Origin: DATCJA01 sp963814955
GTDB taxonomy: Bacteria > Acidobacteriota > Vicinamibacteria > Vicinamibacterales > UBA2999
DNA length: 64,000 bases
NCBI GenBank assembly: GCA_963814955.1
Contig: CAWFEX010000008.1
Coordinates: 372,001 to 436,000, forward strand
Reading direction: 5' to 3'
Shown here: positions 1 to 7,847 of the stretch, piece after piece
How the letters are laid out: each line of letters begins with the position of its first letter
How positions within the stretch are numbered: the first letter of the stretch is position 1
The notes under the pieces: model-generated
Told to the model about the DNA's origin: nothing
The model's input: the letters and a program-made list of their open reading frames with translations, nothing else
Database searches by the model: none
Program-made: the position numbers and the translations under genes

Positions 1-201
1 ACGCTCGGCGTGGAGCATCGGCCGCCACCGCCGCTGCTTCTCGGCAGGCACCTGCTTGGTCTTGGTTTGTCACCGGGACCAACCGTCGGCGCGATCCTGA
101 AGGACGTGTACGAAAAGCAGCTCGACGGTCAGATTACGACGGTTGAAGAGGCTATAAAGGAAGCGAAACGCCAACTGCCGCTAACGGAGAAAGAGTCGTA
201 G
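1..201 (+). CDS. C-terminal end of a CCA tRNA nucleotidyltransferase-like protein (partial)
   Basis: The reading frame is open from base 1 to the TAG at 199-201, giving 66 residues. The segment GRHLLGLGLSPGPTVGAIL followed by VYEKQLDGQITTVEEA resembles the extreme C-terminus of bacterial CCA-adding enzymes and poly(A) polymerases of the HD-containing class, where a G-x-D/H-L-x-x-L-G-x-x-P-G-P helix is typical. The catalytic nucleotidyltransferase head would lie left of the window, so activity cannot be judged. An internal GTG/ATG start at 10 is possible only if this were a separate peptide, which I think unlikely. The family assignment rests on this one motif. Confidence 0.6.
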   Translation, partial: TLGVEHRPPPPLLLGRHLLGLGLSPGPTVGAILKDVYEKQLDGQITTVEEAIKEAKRQLPLTEKES

Positions 202-209
202 AACGACAG

Positions 210-593
210 CTACCAGATCACGCGCACCGGGTACTGAGAAATCAGGGGATCAGGCGTGACGATCGCAAGGCCGTGCGCGATCGCCTGGGAAATCAGCATC
301 AGATCGAACGGGTCGCGGTGCAGCGCAGGCAATCGCAGCACTTGATACGCCGACTCCTCGTCAAACGCCAGGGCACTGACACCTCGCAGTCGGCGCTCGG
401 TCGGAATCAACCGATCCGGCGGCTCGGGCAGCGGCAACCGGCCAGCCCGATGCTTGGAGGTAATCTCCCAGGCTGATACTGCGCTGAGCAGGACCTCGTT
501 CGACGCATCGCGCACGGCGGCCGCGGCGGCTGGCGATAAATCGCTGCCGCCAGCCAGCCACAGGAAGGTGCACGTGTCGAGCAGCAGCCTCAC
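210..593 (-). CDS. PIN-domain toxin, VapC family
   Basis: Protein of 127 residues, the normal length for a VapC ribonuclease. It begins RLLLDTCTFLW, and the acidic metal-binding set is visible: D6, E43 (in SAWEITSKH), D94/D97 (in HRDPFDLML) and D115 (in TPDPLI). It ends in the YPVRVIW strand typical of this PIN subgroup. Such toxins cleave RNA, often initiator tRNA or rRNA, and are held inactive by the partner antitoxin. The start is GTG at 591-593, overlapping the TGA of the upstream antitoxin frame (GTGA), so the pair is translationally coupled. The RNA target cannot be read from sequence. Confidence 0.88.
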   Translation of the reverse strand: MRLLLDTCTFLWLAGGSDLSPAAAAAVRDASNEVLLSAVSAWEITSKHRAGRLPLPEPPDRLIPTERRLRGVSALAFDEESAYQVLRLPALHRDPFDLMLISQAIAHGLAIVTPDPLISQYPVRVIW

Positions 594-967
594 CGGTGTT
601 TGCGGGCCCTGTTGGCACCGGCGCGACGGTACGACGCTTTGTGTTCGGCGACTTTCGGAGGCCGATTATTGTCGTGTGTCCTCCTGCCAGCTCGCATCAG
701 TGGCGTACCGCGTTCCCATAAGTCGAGTTCCTGATCCGTCAGTGGCTCGAAGAATGTCGCAGGTACAGCAAACGTCGGGCGTCCAGGCAGTGGTCCGATT
801 GGACGTGCCTCGGAACGGACCTCCTGGATCGCTCGAAGCTCGGCGACGGGCCTGTTGTGGCGGCAAATCACGATCCGCTCCCCTTTGACGGCACGGTCGA
901 TGTACTCAGAGAGTTTTGCCTTTATCTCGAAAACATTGACCTTTAACATGACTATATTTTTGACCAT
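590..967 (-). CDS. Phd/YefM-type antitoxin
   Basis: Residues 8 to about 50 (KVNVFEIKAKLSEYIDRAV, then GERIVICRHNRPVAELR) match the DNA-binding N-terminal fold of Phd/YefM antitoxins. It would bind the downstream PIN toxin and repress the shared promoter. Translation can start at ATG 965-967 or at the second Met (949), which begins the conserved domain; neither has a good ribosome binding site. At 125 residues it is longer than the usual 75-95: after ELDLWERG there is a basic tail (MRAGRRTHDNNRPPK and on) without family resemblance. A one-base shift would end the protein at 666, so the tail may result from an indel, although the GTGA coupling to the toxin favours the long form. Confidence 0.8.
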   Translation of the reverse strand: MVKNIVMLKVNVFEIKAKLSEYIDRAVKGERIVICRHNRPVAELRAIQEVRSEARPIGPLPGRPTFAVPATFFEPLTDQELDLWERGTPLMRAGRRTHDNNRPPKVAEHKASYRRAGANRARKHR

Positions 968-1078
968 TTAAAGCCGCAACGCAAGCGTCCTGCATCCTGA
1001 GTTGGCGTCGCGTGGCGCGTGGAACGCGCGGATGTGTGAAACGGATCTGGGCTGCCCGGTTATGTTTCGCGCTCTGCT

Positions 1079-2044
1079 CTATGCGATGTAGCGGCCGTAG
1101 TCCTCGGGCGACACGTTGCCGCCCGAGATCACGGCGACCGTTCCATCCGCGACGGAGGCGGACGTGAACACGCCCGCGAACGTCGCCGCGCCGCTCGGCT
1201 CCGCGACGATTCGCGCCTCGCGAAAAAGCCAGCGCACTGCCGCCGCAATCGCCTCGTCGTCAACGGTGACGATGTCGTCCACGAAGCTCTCGACGTGAGC
1301 AAAAGTCAGATCTCCGGGCCGCAGCGGCAGCAAGCCGTCCGCAATGCTCGACGTGTGGTCCAATTTCACCGGACGGCCCGCCGCGCGCGACGCCGACATC
1401 TTGGCAGCCCCCGTCGGCTCTACACCGATAATGCGCGCCGACGAGCCGCGTCCTTTGATGGCGGCGGCAATACCTGAAATGAGTCCACCGCCCCCGACGG
1501 GTACGTAGACCGCGGGCACATCGGGCCTTTGCTCGAGAATCTCGAGCCCGCACGTCCCAGCTCCTTCAATGATCCAGGGATGGTCAAATGGCGGAATGAT
1601 GGTCAACCCGCGCGCTGCCGCTTCGGCTTCGGCCCTCTGCCGGCGATCCACGGACGTCGTGCCCGCAAAAATCACTTCACCTTTATAGCGGCGCACGCCA
1701 TCGACTTTTACGCGCGGGGCGGTTTCCGGCATGACCACGACGGCGGGGATGCGGAAGCGTTCCGCCGCGAGCGCGACCGCCTGCCCGTGGTTGCCCGACG
1801 AGTACGTAATCACACCGGCAGCGCGGAGGTCGGGTGACAGCCGCGCGATCATGTTGTACGCACCGCGGATCTTGAAGGCGCCCATCGGCTGGAAGTTCTC
1901 GCATTTCAGACCGATCGAACAAGGTGACCCCGACTGCCCGCTTCGAACGACATCGACGTCGAGGATCGGCGTCCGGACCGCCACGCTGCGGATACGCTCA
2001 GCGGCCGCCTCGATGTCTGCGGCGGCCACCAACGTCATCGTCAT
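1079..2044 (-). CDS. Threonine/serine dehydratase-like PLP enzyme
   Basis: Fold-type II PLP enzyme of about 321 residues from the ATG at 2042-2044. The PLP lysine is in MGAFKIRGAYN, the substrate loop is SSGNHGQAVA, and the phosphate-binding glycine loop is PVGGGGLISG. It would deaminate threonine or serine to the 2-oxo acid and ammonia, or racemise serine; family members without a C-terminal ACT domain, as here, are catabolic or racemase-like rather than the isoleucine-regulated biosynthetic form. I reject the longer open frame to 2176 because its first 44 residues are unlike the family. The start ATG overlaps the stop of the upstream peptidase gene (ATGA), so the two are coupled. Confidence 0.88.
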   Translation of the reverse strand: MTMTLVAAADIEAAAERIRSVAVRTPILDVDVVRSGQSGSPCSIGLKCENFQPMGAFKIRGAYNMIARLSPDLRAAGVITYSSGNHGQAVALAAERFRIPAVVVMPETAPRVKVDGVRRYKGEVIFAGTTSVDRRQRAEAEAAARGLTIIPPFDHPWIIEGAGTCGLEILEQRPDVPAVYVPVGGGGLISGIAAAIKGRGSSARIIGVEPTGAAKMSASRAAGRPVKLDHTSSIADGLLPLRPGDLTFAHVESFVDDIVTVDDEAIAAAVRWLFREARIVAEPSGAATFAGVFTSASVADGTVAVISGGNVSPEDYGRYIA

Positions 2045-3724
2045 TTCGAGGAATTGAGGCGCGGACGCGCGAACTGCTCGTCTGGCAGATAGCTGGGCAT
2101 CTCGGGCGCGTTCGCAATGCGCCATCCGAGCTCGGCGAGGAACCGCATGTCGTTGACTGCGCCTGTGTAGTCCCACGACGGCAGAATCTCGTCTTCCGGC
2201 TGATGGTAGCGCTTTGCGTCGTAGTCCTCCTGCAGCTTCTTGCCCGCACTCGGATCGCTGCCTATGAACTCCACAGGATCGCTCAGCGACACTGCTGGCA
2301 CACCAATCTTCGCCAGAGGAAAGTGGTCCGACCTGAAGAAGTAGCCACGCTGCGGCTCGGGGTCGGGCCCGATAACACGCGATCGCTCGCCGGCGAGCCG
2401 AGACGCAACTGTGCCAAGGGTCGAACGCTCTGCGCCGAGCAGCACGATGTCACGGCTCGGTCCGCCCATGTTCAGTTCGTCGATATTGATATTGCCGGCC
2501 CACGCGCCGGCCGGGAGCACAGGGTGGGCAGCGAAGTACTCCGCGCCCAGCAGGCCCGATTCCTCGGCGGTGGTAAACAGCACATAGATCGAGCGTGCGG
2601 GACGTGTGCGTGCGCGAGCCAGCGCCTGGGCCACTTCGAGCGTGCCGGACAGGCCCGATGCATTGTCGGTAGCTCCGTTGTATATGCGGTCGGCATCCGG
2701 CGCGTCGCCGGGTTGGGGATCGCGCATGCCCAAGTGATCGTAATGGGCCGTGTAGATGATGCCTTCAGAAGGGTTCGTCCCGCGAAGGACGCCGATGACG
2801 TTGGGCGACGTTCTTTTCTGCACGGTCTGGTCGATCGTCGCGGAGACCCGGATCCCGAACGGCACGGAACTGGCGCCCCGGCTCGCCGCCGCCTTCCGGA
2901 GGGCGTCGAGATCCTTGCCGGCGCGCTTGGAGATTTCCCTCGCCGCCCGGTCGGTCACCCAGGCCTTCAGCGCCAGCCGGGAAACACCCGGAACGGCGGG
3001 AATCGAATACTGCGTCCCGCTCCATGACGACTGAACGACCTGCCATGGATAAGTCGCGGATTCATCGGTATGAATCAGGATTGCGCCTGCGGCGCCCTGA
3101 CGCGCCGCCTCTTCGAATTTATAAGTCCATCGTCCGTAGTACGTGAGAGCCCGGCCCCCAAAAAGCTGAGGCTCTACTGACGTCGCGGGTGGATCGTTGA
3201 CCATGACCAGCACGATCTTTCCCGCCACGTCGGCGCCGGCGTAGTCGTTCCAGTTGTATTCCGGCGCGACGATGCCGTGACCGACAAACACGAGGTCTCC
3301 GGACGCCTTGACCTGTGATTCCTGCACATCGCTGAATGCGACGACGTCCTCCAAGTACCTTGAAAGGCGCGCCATTACCCGCCGCAAGAGTGAACGAGGG
3401 GTTTACCACCGATTCGACGATTGCGACTTCCTGGAAGAATGTGCCGTCCTGGGCAGCCGGCTCGTAGCCGAGAAGCGCCAGTTGAGCAGCAAGATACATG
3501 GCGGTCAGCTGCCCTCCTCGCGTTGAAGGTGCACGCCCTTCGAGGAGGTCGTCGGAAAGAAAACGCAGATGGGCGGCAATATTGTTAGCCCGAATCTCGT
3601 CCAGTGCTGGTCCCGACGAAGCGACGCCGATGACGGGACGGGGCGAGCCGGGTCGATCCTGCGCCACGAGAACACTGGCGACGACAACGGCAGCCACGCC
3701 AATCAGCCAGAAAAGCGGTCGCAT
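2041..3724 (-). CDS. Secreted M28-family metallopeptidase (one frameshift)
   Basis: Start ATG at 3722-3724 gives a signal peptide MRPLFWLIGVAAVVVASVL. The N-terminal part reads to LAAGNGAPFK and continues as YLEDVVAFSDVQ one base out of frame, so there is a single extra base near 3358. Downstream are a PA-type insert and the M28 zinc site: AHYDHLG, NGATDNASG, TTAEESGLLGAEYF and NINIDELN. It is a periplasmic or secreted amino- or carboxypeptidase of about 560 residues. The last base overlaps the dehydratase start, suggesting an operon that releases amino acids from peptides and then deaminates them. Conservation on both sides of the break argues for a sequencing indel, but a true pseudogene cannot be excluded. 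Confidence 0.85.
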
Positions 3725-3788
3725 GCGGCCAGTATATGAGGTCAGACTCTGCAACGCGTCGACTCAAGCCCTTGAGTCGACTGATCAC

Positions 3789-3827
3789 CAGGGTCAGACC
3801 CGGGGTCAGACCCCGGGTCTGACCCTG
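3789..3827. repeat. Palindromic GGGTCAGACCC element
   Basis: Perfect inverted repeat with 15-base arms, CAGGGTCAGACCCGG at 3789-3803 and its reverse complement at 3813-3827. The 9-base centre is itself a GGTC-A-GACC palindrome. It sits in the divergent region between the M28 peptidase and clpP, touching the annotated clpP start. It could be an operator or a dispersed palindromic repeat. Confidence 0.8.
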
Positions 3828-4633
3828 TGCGCCGTGTGGGGAACCTCGTTTGCACACATCTGAGTGTGCCCAACTCATCAGTTTCGAACGATCCGAAGGC
3901 CCCTGCCCAAACCGGCGCGGACGGGCAGCGATCGCCCGAGGGGCCCCCGACGCCGTCGCCGGCCGATCCGCCTTCAGAGCCGAACACGCCGCCGCGCCCG
4001 CCTGTGGAACACCGCGCACCGACGACCTCTTATGCGGTGAATCGCGATCTGAATGACCGGCTCGTATGGGATCTGATAGAGGCCGTCAAAAGCGTCATTC
4101 GCAGGGAAGCGTCAGATCGACTGCGGGACGTCTACCTGATAGGTGATATCGAGAAGGATCCGGCGAGAGGCGTCATCGAGCGGCTGCGCGAGCTCGCCAA
4201 CGACGACGAACGGCCGATCACGCTGTACATCAACAGCGCTGGCGGCAATGTGACCGATGGACTTGCGCTCCACGATTCCATAAGTCAGATCGTCCGGCGC
4301 GGCGTGGAGGTGACAATCGTCGTCCAGGGGATGGCTTACTCGATGGCGTCAGTGGTACTGCAGGCCGCGAGCCCCGGCCGGCGGCTGGCGCAACCGCATT
4401 CATGGATCATGATCCACGAACCGGCGAAGTGGGCCGGCTGGCAATCAACGTCCGCTGCCGCGCAGCACCTCGACCGGCTCAAGCAGATGCAGACGCAGAT
4501 TTACGAGATCCTGTCGAAGCGCTCGGGCCGCCCCCTCAACAAGATCATCCGCGACACCAAACGCACCGATCTCTATCTCGACGCGACCAAGGCGGTGGAG
4601 TACGGGCTGATCGACGGCATCGTCGACGCATAA
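3827..4633 (+). CDS. clpP: ATP-dependent Clp protease proteolytic subunit
   Basis: ClpP-fold serine protease. The catalytic triad is complete: S172 in GMAYSMASVV, H197 in WIMIHEPAKW and D248 in RDTKRTDLYLDATKAVEYG. The oligomer-forming core (YLIGDIEKDPARGVIERL, then YINSAGGNVTDGLALHD) is intact. About 65 residues precede the core, rich in Pro, Ser and Glu, longer than usual. The GTG at 3827 lies at the end of a palindrome and has no clear ribosome binding site, so the true start may be later, for example the in-frame GTG at 3866. No clpX, clpA or tig gene is nearby, so this is an orphan copy, perhaps a paralogue of a main ClpP. Confidence 0.88.
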   Translation: MRRVGNLVCTHLSVPNSSVSNDPKAPAQTGADGQRSPEGPPTPSPADPPSEPNTPPRPPVEHRAPTTSYAVNRDLNDRLVWDLIEAVKSVIRREASDRLRDVYLIGDIEKDPARGVIERLRELANDDERPITLYINSAGGNVTDGLALHDSISQIVRRGVEVTIVVQGMAYSMASVVLQAASPGRRLAQPHSWIMIHEPAKWAGWQSTSAAAQHLDRLKQMQTQIYEILSKRSGRPLNKIIRDTKRTDLYLDATKAVEYGLIDGIVDA

Positions 4634-4681
4634 CGAGCTGTGAATTATGAGTGGTGAGTTATATGAGCGGCGAACTCCCGA

Positions 4682-6901
4682 TCAGTTCAGAATGTCGAAT
4701 TGCTGCACGTACTTCACGATGAACGCACGGTTCACGGGGCCGAGTCCGTTTAACGCCTCGGTGTTGTTATAGACGACGAAGAGACCCGTGCCGGCGGTCT
4801 GGAGCCAGTGAAACCGAAGGTTGGTTGACCATCGGTCGGTGCGATCGTTGTACTGAACGAGACTCTGAACGAAGACCGATGGCGTGAAGTTGTAGGTCAC
4901 GCGCATGTTGCCGAGGTTGGTGTGGAATCTCCCCTGCGGAAGGTCGATGCTGCGGTAGTTCCACGTCGTATCGAGCGTGAACCGGCCTGAATCCCGGAGG
5001 ATCATCTGGACGGTCGGGCTGCTCTGCCGGCCGCTGAGAAATGTGCCGATGTCCCACTGCAGACGGCCGTAAACCGGCTGCCGGCGATCGCTGTTGTATC
5101 GAAACGTCGTGCGAAGGCCGCCGTGCTCGCCTGCCGGAACAACGATGCCCGGATACACCTCGAATGGCTCGCGCAACCCATCCCACGTTCCGTTGACTCC
5201 CACCGTGATGAACTGCCCGTTCTCCCAGTCCCAGTGGTTGTCGACGTGGAGCTCGGCATTGAGCAGCCCGCCATCCTGGTAATCGAATCGGGTGTAATTG
5301 AAGTGCGGGTTCAACTCGCGAAAGCCCGCATTCCTGATCCCCTCCTGCCGCCACACTTCTCCGTAGCCGACGCGGTACCTTCGGTAGCCGCCTGGGGTTT
5401 CCAGGAAGCCAACTTCGGGATTGAAGTTCTCGCCGGTCTCGCCATACTCGAGTTGGCCGTCATGGCGGCCGTCATCCCACCGCATGTTGGCGTTATAGGC
5501 AAAGTCGCGCCCAAGCCTGCCGGGCGTCTCTGTACGCGCACCGTAGCCTGACAAGGTGAAATACTCGCCGAGACCCAGCCGCGCGTCGGTTCCCCACGTG
5601 CGGTTCCAGTTGTTCGCACCGGCGCGGTCTCCTGTCCCCGAGCGGTTGATGAACATCACCCCGACGCCCGAGCGGTTGCGCAGCTCGCGGCTCGCACGAA
5701 GCACCGAGAAGTTGTTGGCAGCCGTCGAGGCCGTGTCGTCGGTCTGCATGTTCAGTAAGCCGACGTTGAAGCCGTTGACCTTGCCCGTGAGGCGGCCGCC
5801 GCCACGGATCGGGACGAGCCCGCCATTGTCATCGAGGCCGATGCGGCGGCTGAAGAACAGATCGACTTCCTGTCCCTGGCCGATGCGGAAAAGCCCCGAG
5901 TTTTCCTGGAAGAAGGGCCGCTTCTCGGGGAAGCGCAGGTTGAAGCGCGTGAGATTGATCTGCTGGTTGTCGACCTCGACCTGTGCGAAGTCGGTGTTGT
6001 ACGAGGCATCGAGGTTCAGGCTGGGTGTCACGCCGAACTTCGCGTCGAACCCGAAATCGCCGTTCGTGTCGTCGACGATGCCCCCGCGGGTGTAGTCGCG
6101 ATTCGCTGAGCCGATGACGTATGGCAGCACTTTGAGATTTCGCGGTGTCTGCAGCTGCAGGCCGCGCAAATCACCCGCCGACGACAAACGCCCGATGTTG
6201 TAGACCCGCTCGAGCGGCGCCCAGTAGGTGCGCTCGCGGGTGCGCTGGATGTTGCGGTAGGCGTTGATCCCCCAGGTCTGGGGTGCGGGACCGTAGCGCA
6301 GCGTGCGCAGCGGAATCCGGAACTCCGCGGTCCAGCCAGATTCAGTGACGTTCGTCTTCACGTCCCAGCTGCCGTCCCAGGTGTTGGTCGCGTTCCCCTG
6401 GTCTCGAACCTGCGCATCGTACTGGACGCCCTGGGCGTTGGTGCCGAATACAAACCCGTTCTGCTGATCGCGGAACGTGTCGAAGATGATCTGGAACGAG
6501 TCCATTTCGTTCAGATCCGCGTCGCGGCGGGTGTCCGTGGTTACGATCTGCGAAGGGTCGCTGTCGTGTAGCGTAACGCCCACATAAATCGCGTCGTTGT
6601 CGTAGAGAATCCGGACTTCGGTGGCTTCCGACGCCGGCTGGCCTTCGAGCGGTTCCGCCTGCGTAAACCCGTTCAGCACCGGCGCCTTCTGCCAGGCTTG
6701 CTCGTTGAGGATGCCGTCAATCATCGGCGCTTCCTGAATAGCGAGCGCCGCCGCGGCAACCCGGGAACCGGCATCGGCTTCCGGCCCGGCGGGAGCGGCC
6801 TGTCCCTGCTGGGCCCAGGCGCGCTGCGGTTGGCTGCCAACGACCAATACAGCCACCGTACAGAGAAGGAGCGGACGCGCGAACGAACGACGAATCGGCA
6901 T
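4682..6901 (-). CDS. DUF5916 outer-membrane protein with N-terminal carbohydrate-binding-like domain
   Basis: Start at ATG 6899-6901 (MPIRRSFARPLLLCTVAVL) gives a clear signal peptide ending near AWAQQ; the open frame to 7000 adds unconserved residues. Residues about 60-240 form a CBM9-like beta-sandwich (MIDGILNEQAWQKAP, then DNDAIYVGVTLHDSDPSQI). The DUF5916 core follows, with FAQVEVDNQQINLTRFNLRF, PEKRPFFQENSGLF and FFSRRIGLDD, and then repeated amphipathic strands typical of an outer-membrane beta-barrel to the C-terminus. The family is common in Acidobacteriota and Bacteroidota and has no proven function. It is intact at about 739 residues and paralogous to the gene at 7848-10076. Confidence 0.85.
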   Translation of the reverse strand: MPIRRSFARPLLLCTVAVLVVGSQPQRAWAQQGQAAPAGPEADAGSRVAAAALAIQEAPMIDGILNEQAWQKAPVLNGFTQAEPLEGQPASEATEVRILYDNDAIYVGVTLHDSDPSQIVTTDTRRDADLNEMDSFQIIFDTFRDQQNGFVFGTNAQGVQYDAQVRDQGNATNTWDGSWDVKTNVTESGWTAEFRIPLRTLRYGPAPQTWGINAYRNIQRTRERTYWAPLERVYNIGRLSSAGDLRGLQLQTPRNLKVLPYVIGSANRDYTRGGIVDDTNGDFGFDAKFGVTPSLNLDASYNTDFAQVEVDNQQINLTRFNLRFPEKRPFFQENSGLFRIGQGQEVDLFFSRRIGLDDNGGLVPIRGGGRLTGKVNGFNVGLLNMQTDDTASTAANNFSVLRASRELRNRSGVGVMFINRSGTGDRAGANNWNRTWGTDARLGLGEYFTLSGYGARTETPGRLGRDFAYNANMRWDDGRHDGQLEYGETGENFNPEVGFLETPGGYRRYRVGYGEVWRQEGIRNAGFRELNPHFNYTRFDYQDGGLLNAELHVDNHWDWENGQFITVGVNGTWDGLREPFEVYPGIVVPAGEHGGLRTTFRYNSDRRQPVYGRLQWDIGTFLSGRQSSPTVQMILRDSGRFTLDTTWNYRSIDLPQGRFHTNLGNMRVTYNFTPSVFVQSLVQYNDRTDRWSTNLRFHWLQTAGTGLFVVYNNTEALNGLGPVNRAFIVKYVQQFDILN

Positions 6902-7060
6902 AAGTTTGTGGAGCCCTAGAAGAAATGCGCTTTGACCGAGCCAGGCACGCCGCGCCTGACGAGTTCGAAGATCATAGCCAACCGATTGTAAATACGTCAA
7001 TTACGGGTGACGTGTTTAACGTTCCGGCTCAGCCTGGCTGAACAGCCATTCGGCGGGAGA

Positions 7061-7768
7061 ATGCAGGAAATGCAATCTCAGTCCCTGACTGCACTTGCGT
7101 TCGACGCTTACGGCACGCTGTTCGATGTCTTTTCTGTCGCGGCGCTCTGCGAGGAACTCTTCCCCACGCGCGGAACCATGCTGGCGCAGCGTTGGCGTGA
7201 AAAACAGCTCCAGTACAGCCTGCTGCGTAGCCTGATGGAAAGACATCGCAATTTCTGGCAATTAACCGAAGACGGCCTCGTCTACGCCTGTAAGAGCTTG
7301 AACCTGGATCTGCCTCTGAACCATCGGCAGCGGCTGATGGAGGCGTATTTCACACTCAATGCATTCCCCGATGTGCGGCCCGGTTTGGAGATGCTGAAGA
7401 AGCAGGGATTGCGGCTCGCTATCCTGTCGAACGGAGAGCCGAAAATGCTGCAGGCCGCCACCAATCATGCCGGCATCGCCCCGCTGCTCGACGCCATCAT
7501 CAGTGTCGAAGATGTCGGAACCTTCAAACCGAGTCCCCGTGTCTACAACCTCGCATCCGCACGCATGTCCGTTGCTGCGCCAAACATCGGTTTCGTCTCG
7601 TCAAATTCGTGGGACATTGCCGGAGCAGGATCGGCTGGGCTCACGACGTTCTGGATTCAGCGCGCCGCGGTAGAACTACCTGAGGAGCTTGGATTTCCGG
7701 CCCGCCGGGTGGTCCACGCGATTACGGATCTACCTGTGCTGCTCGCGGCCGGCAACCCGCCTTCCTGA
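7061..7768 (+). CDS. L-2-haloacid dehalogenase-like HAD hydrolase
   Basis: HAD-superfamily protein of about 235 residues. Motif I is FDAYGTLFDV with the nucleophilic first Asp and the family Thr; then R in AQRWREKQLQY, the S-N-G of ILSNGEP, K and Y in FKPSPRVYNLA, and SSNSWDIAGA. All positions used by L-2-haloacid dehalogenases (D, T, R, S, K, Y, S/N, D) are present, so hydrolytic dehalogenation of short 2-haloacids is plausible, though many relatives act on other substrates. Starts at 7061 or 7070 (ATG) both follow purine-rich sequence; the longer upstream frame is less likely. It is divergent from one DUF5916 gene and convergent with the other. Confidence 0.82.
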   Translation: MQEMQSQSLTALAFDAYGTLFDVFSVAALCEELFPTRGTMLAQRWREKQLQYSLLRSLMERHRNFWQLTEDGLVYACKSLNLDLPLNHRQRLMEAYFTLNAFPDVRPGLEMLKKQGLRLAILSNGEPKMLQAATNHAGIAPLLDAIISVEDVGTFKPSPRVYNLASARMSVAAPNIGFVSSNSWDIAGAGSAGLTTFWIQRAAVELPEELGFPARRVVHAITDLPVLLAAGNPPS

Positions 7769-7847
7769 CGAGGCAGCGGGCGGGGTCAGCCCACGCGCCC
7801 GGCTGTCACCTGCTGAACGCGTGCGCTACACACAAAGTAAAAACGCG

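Noticed and set aside
1924..3027. Plus-strand open frame of 367 residues opposite the M28 peptidase
   Set aside because: Shadow frame rich in Arg and Ala; the minus strand encodes conserved metal-site motifs here.
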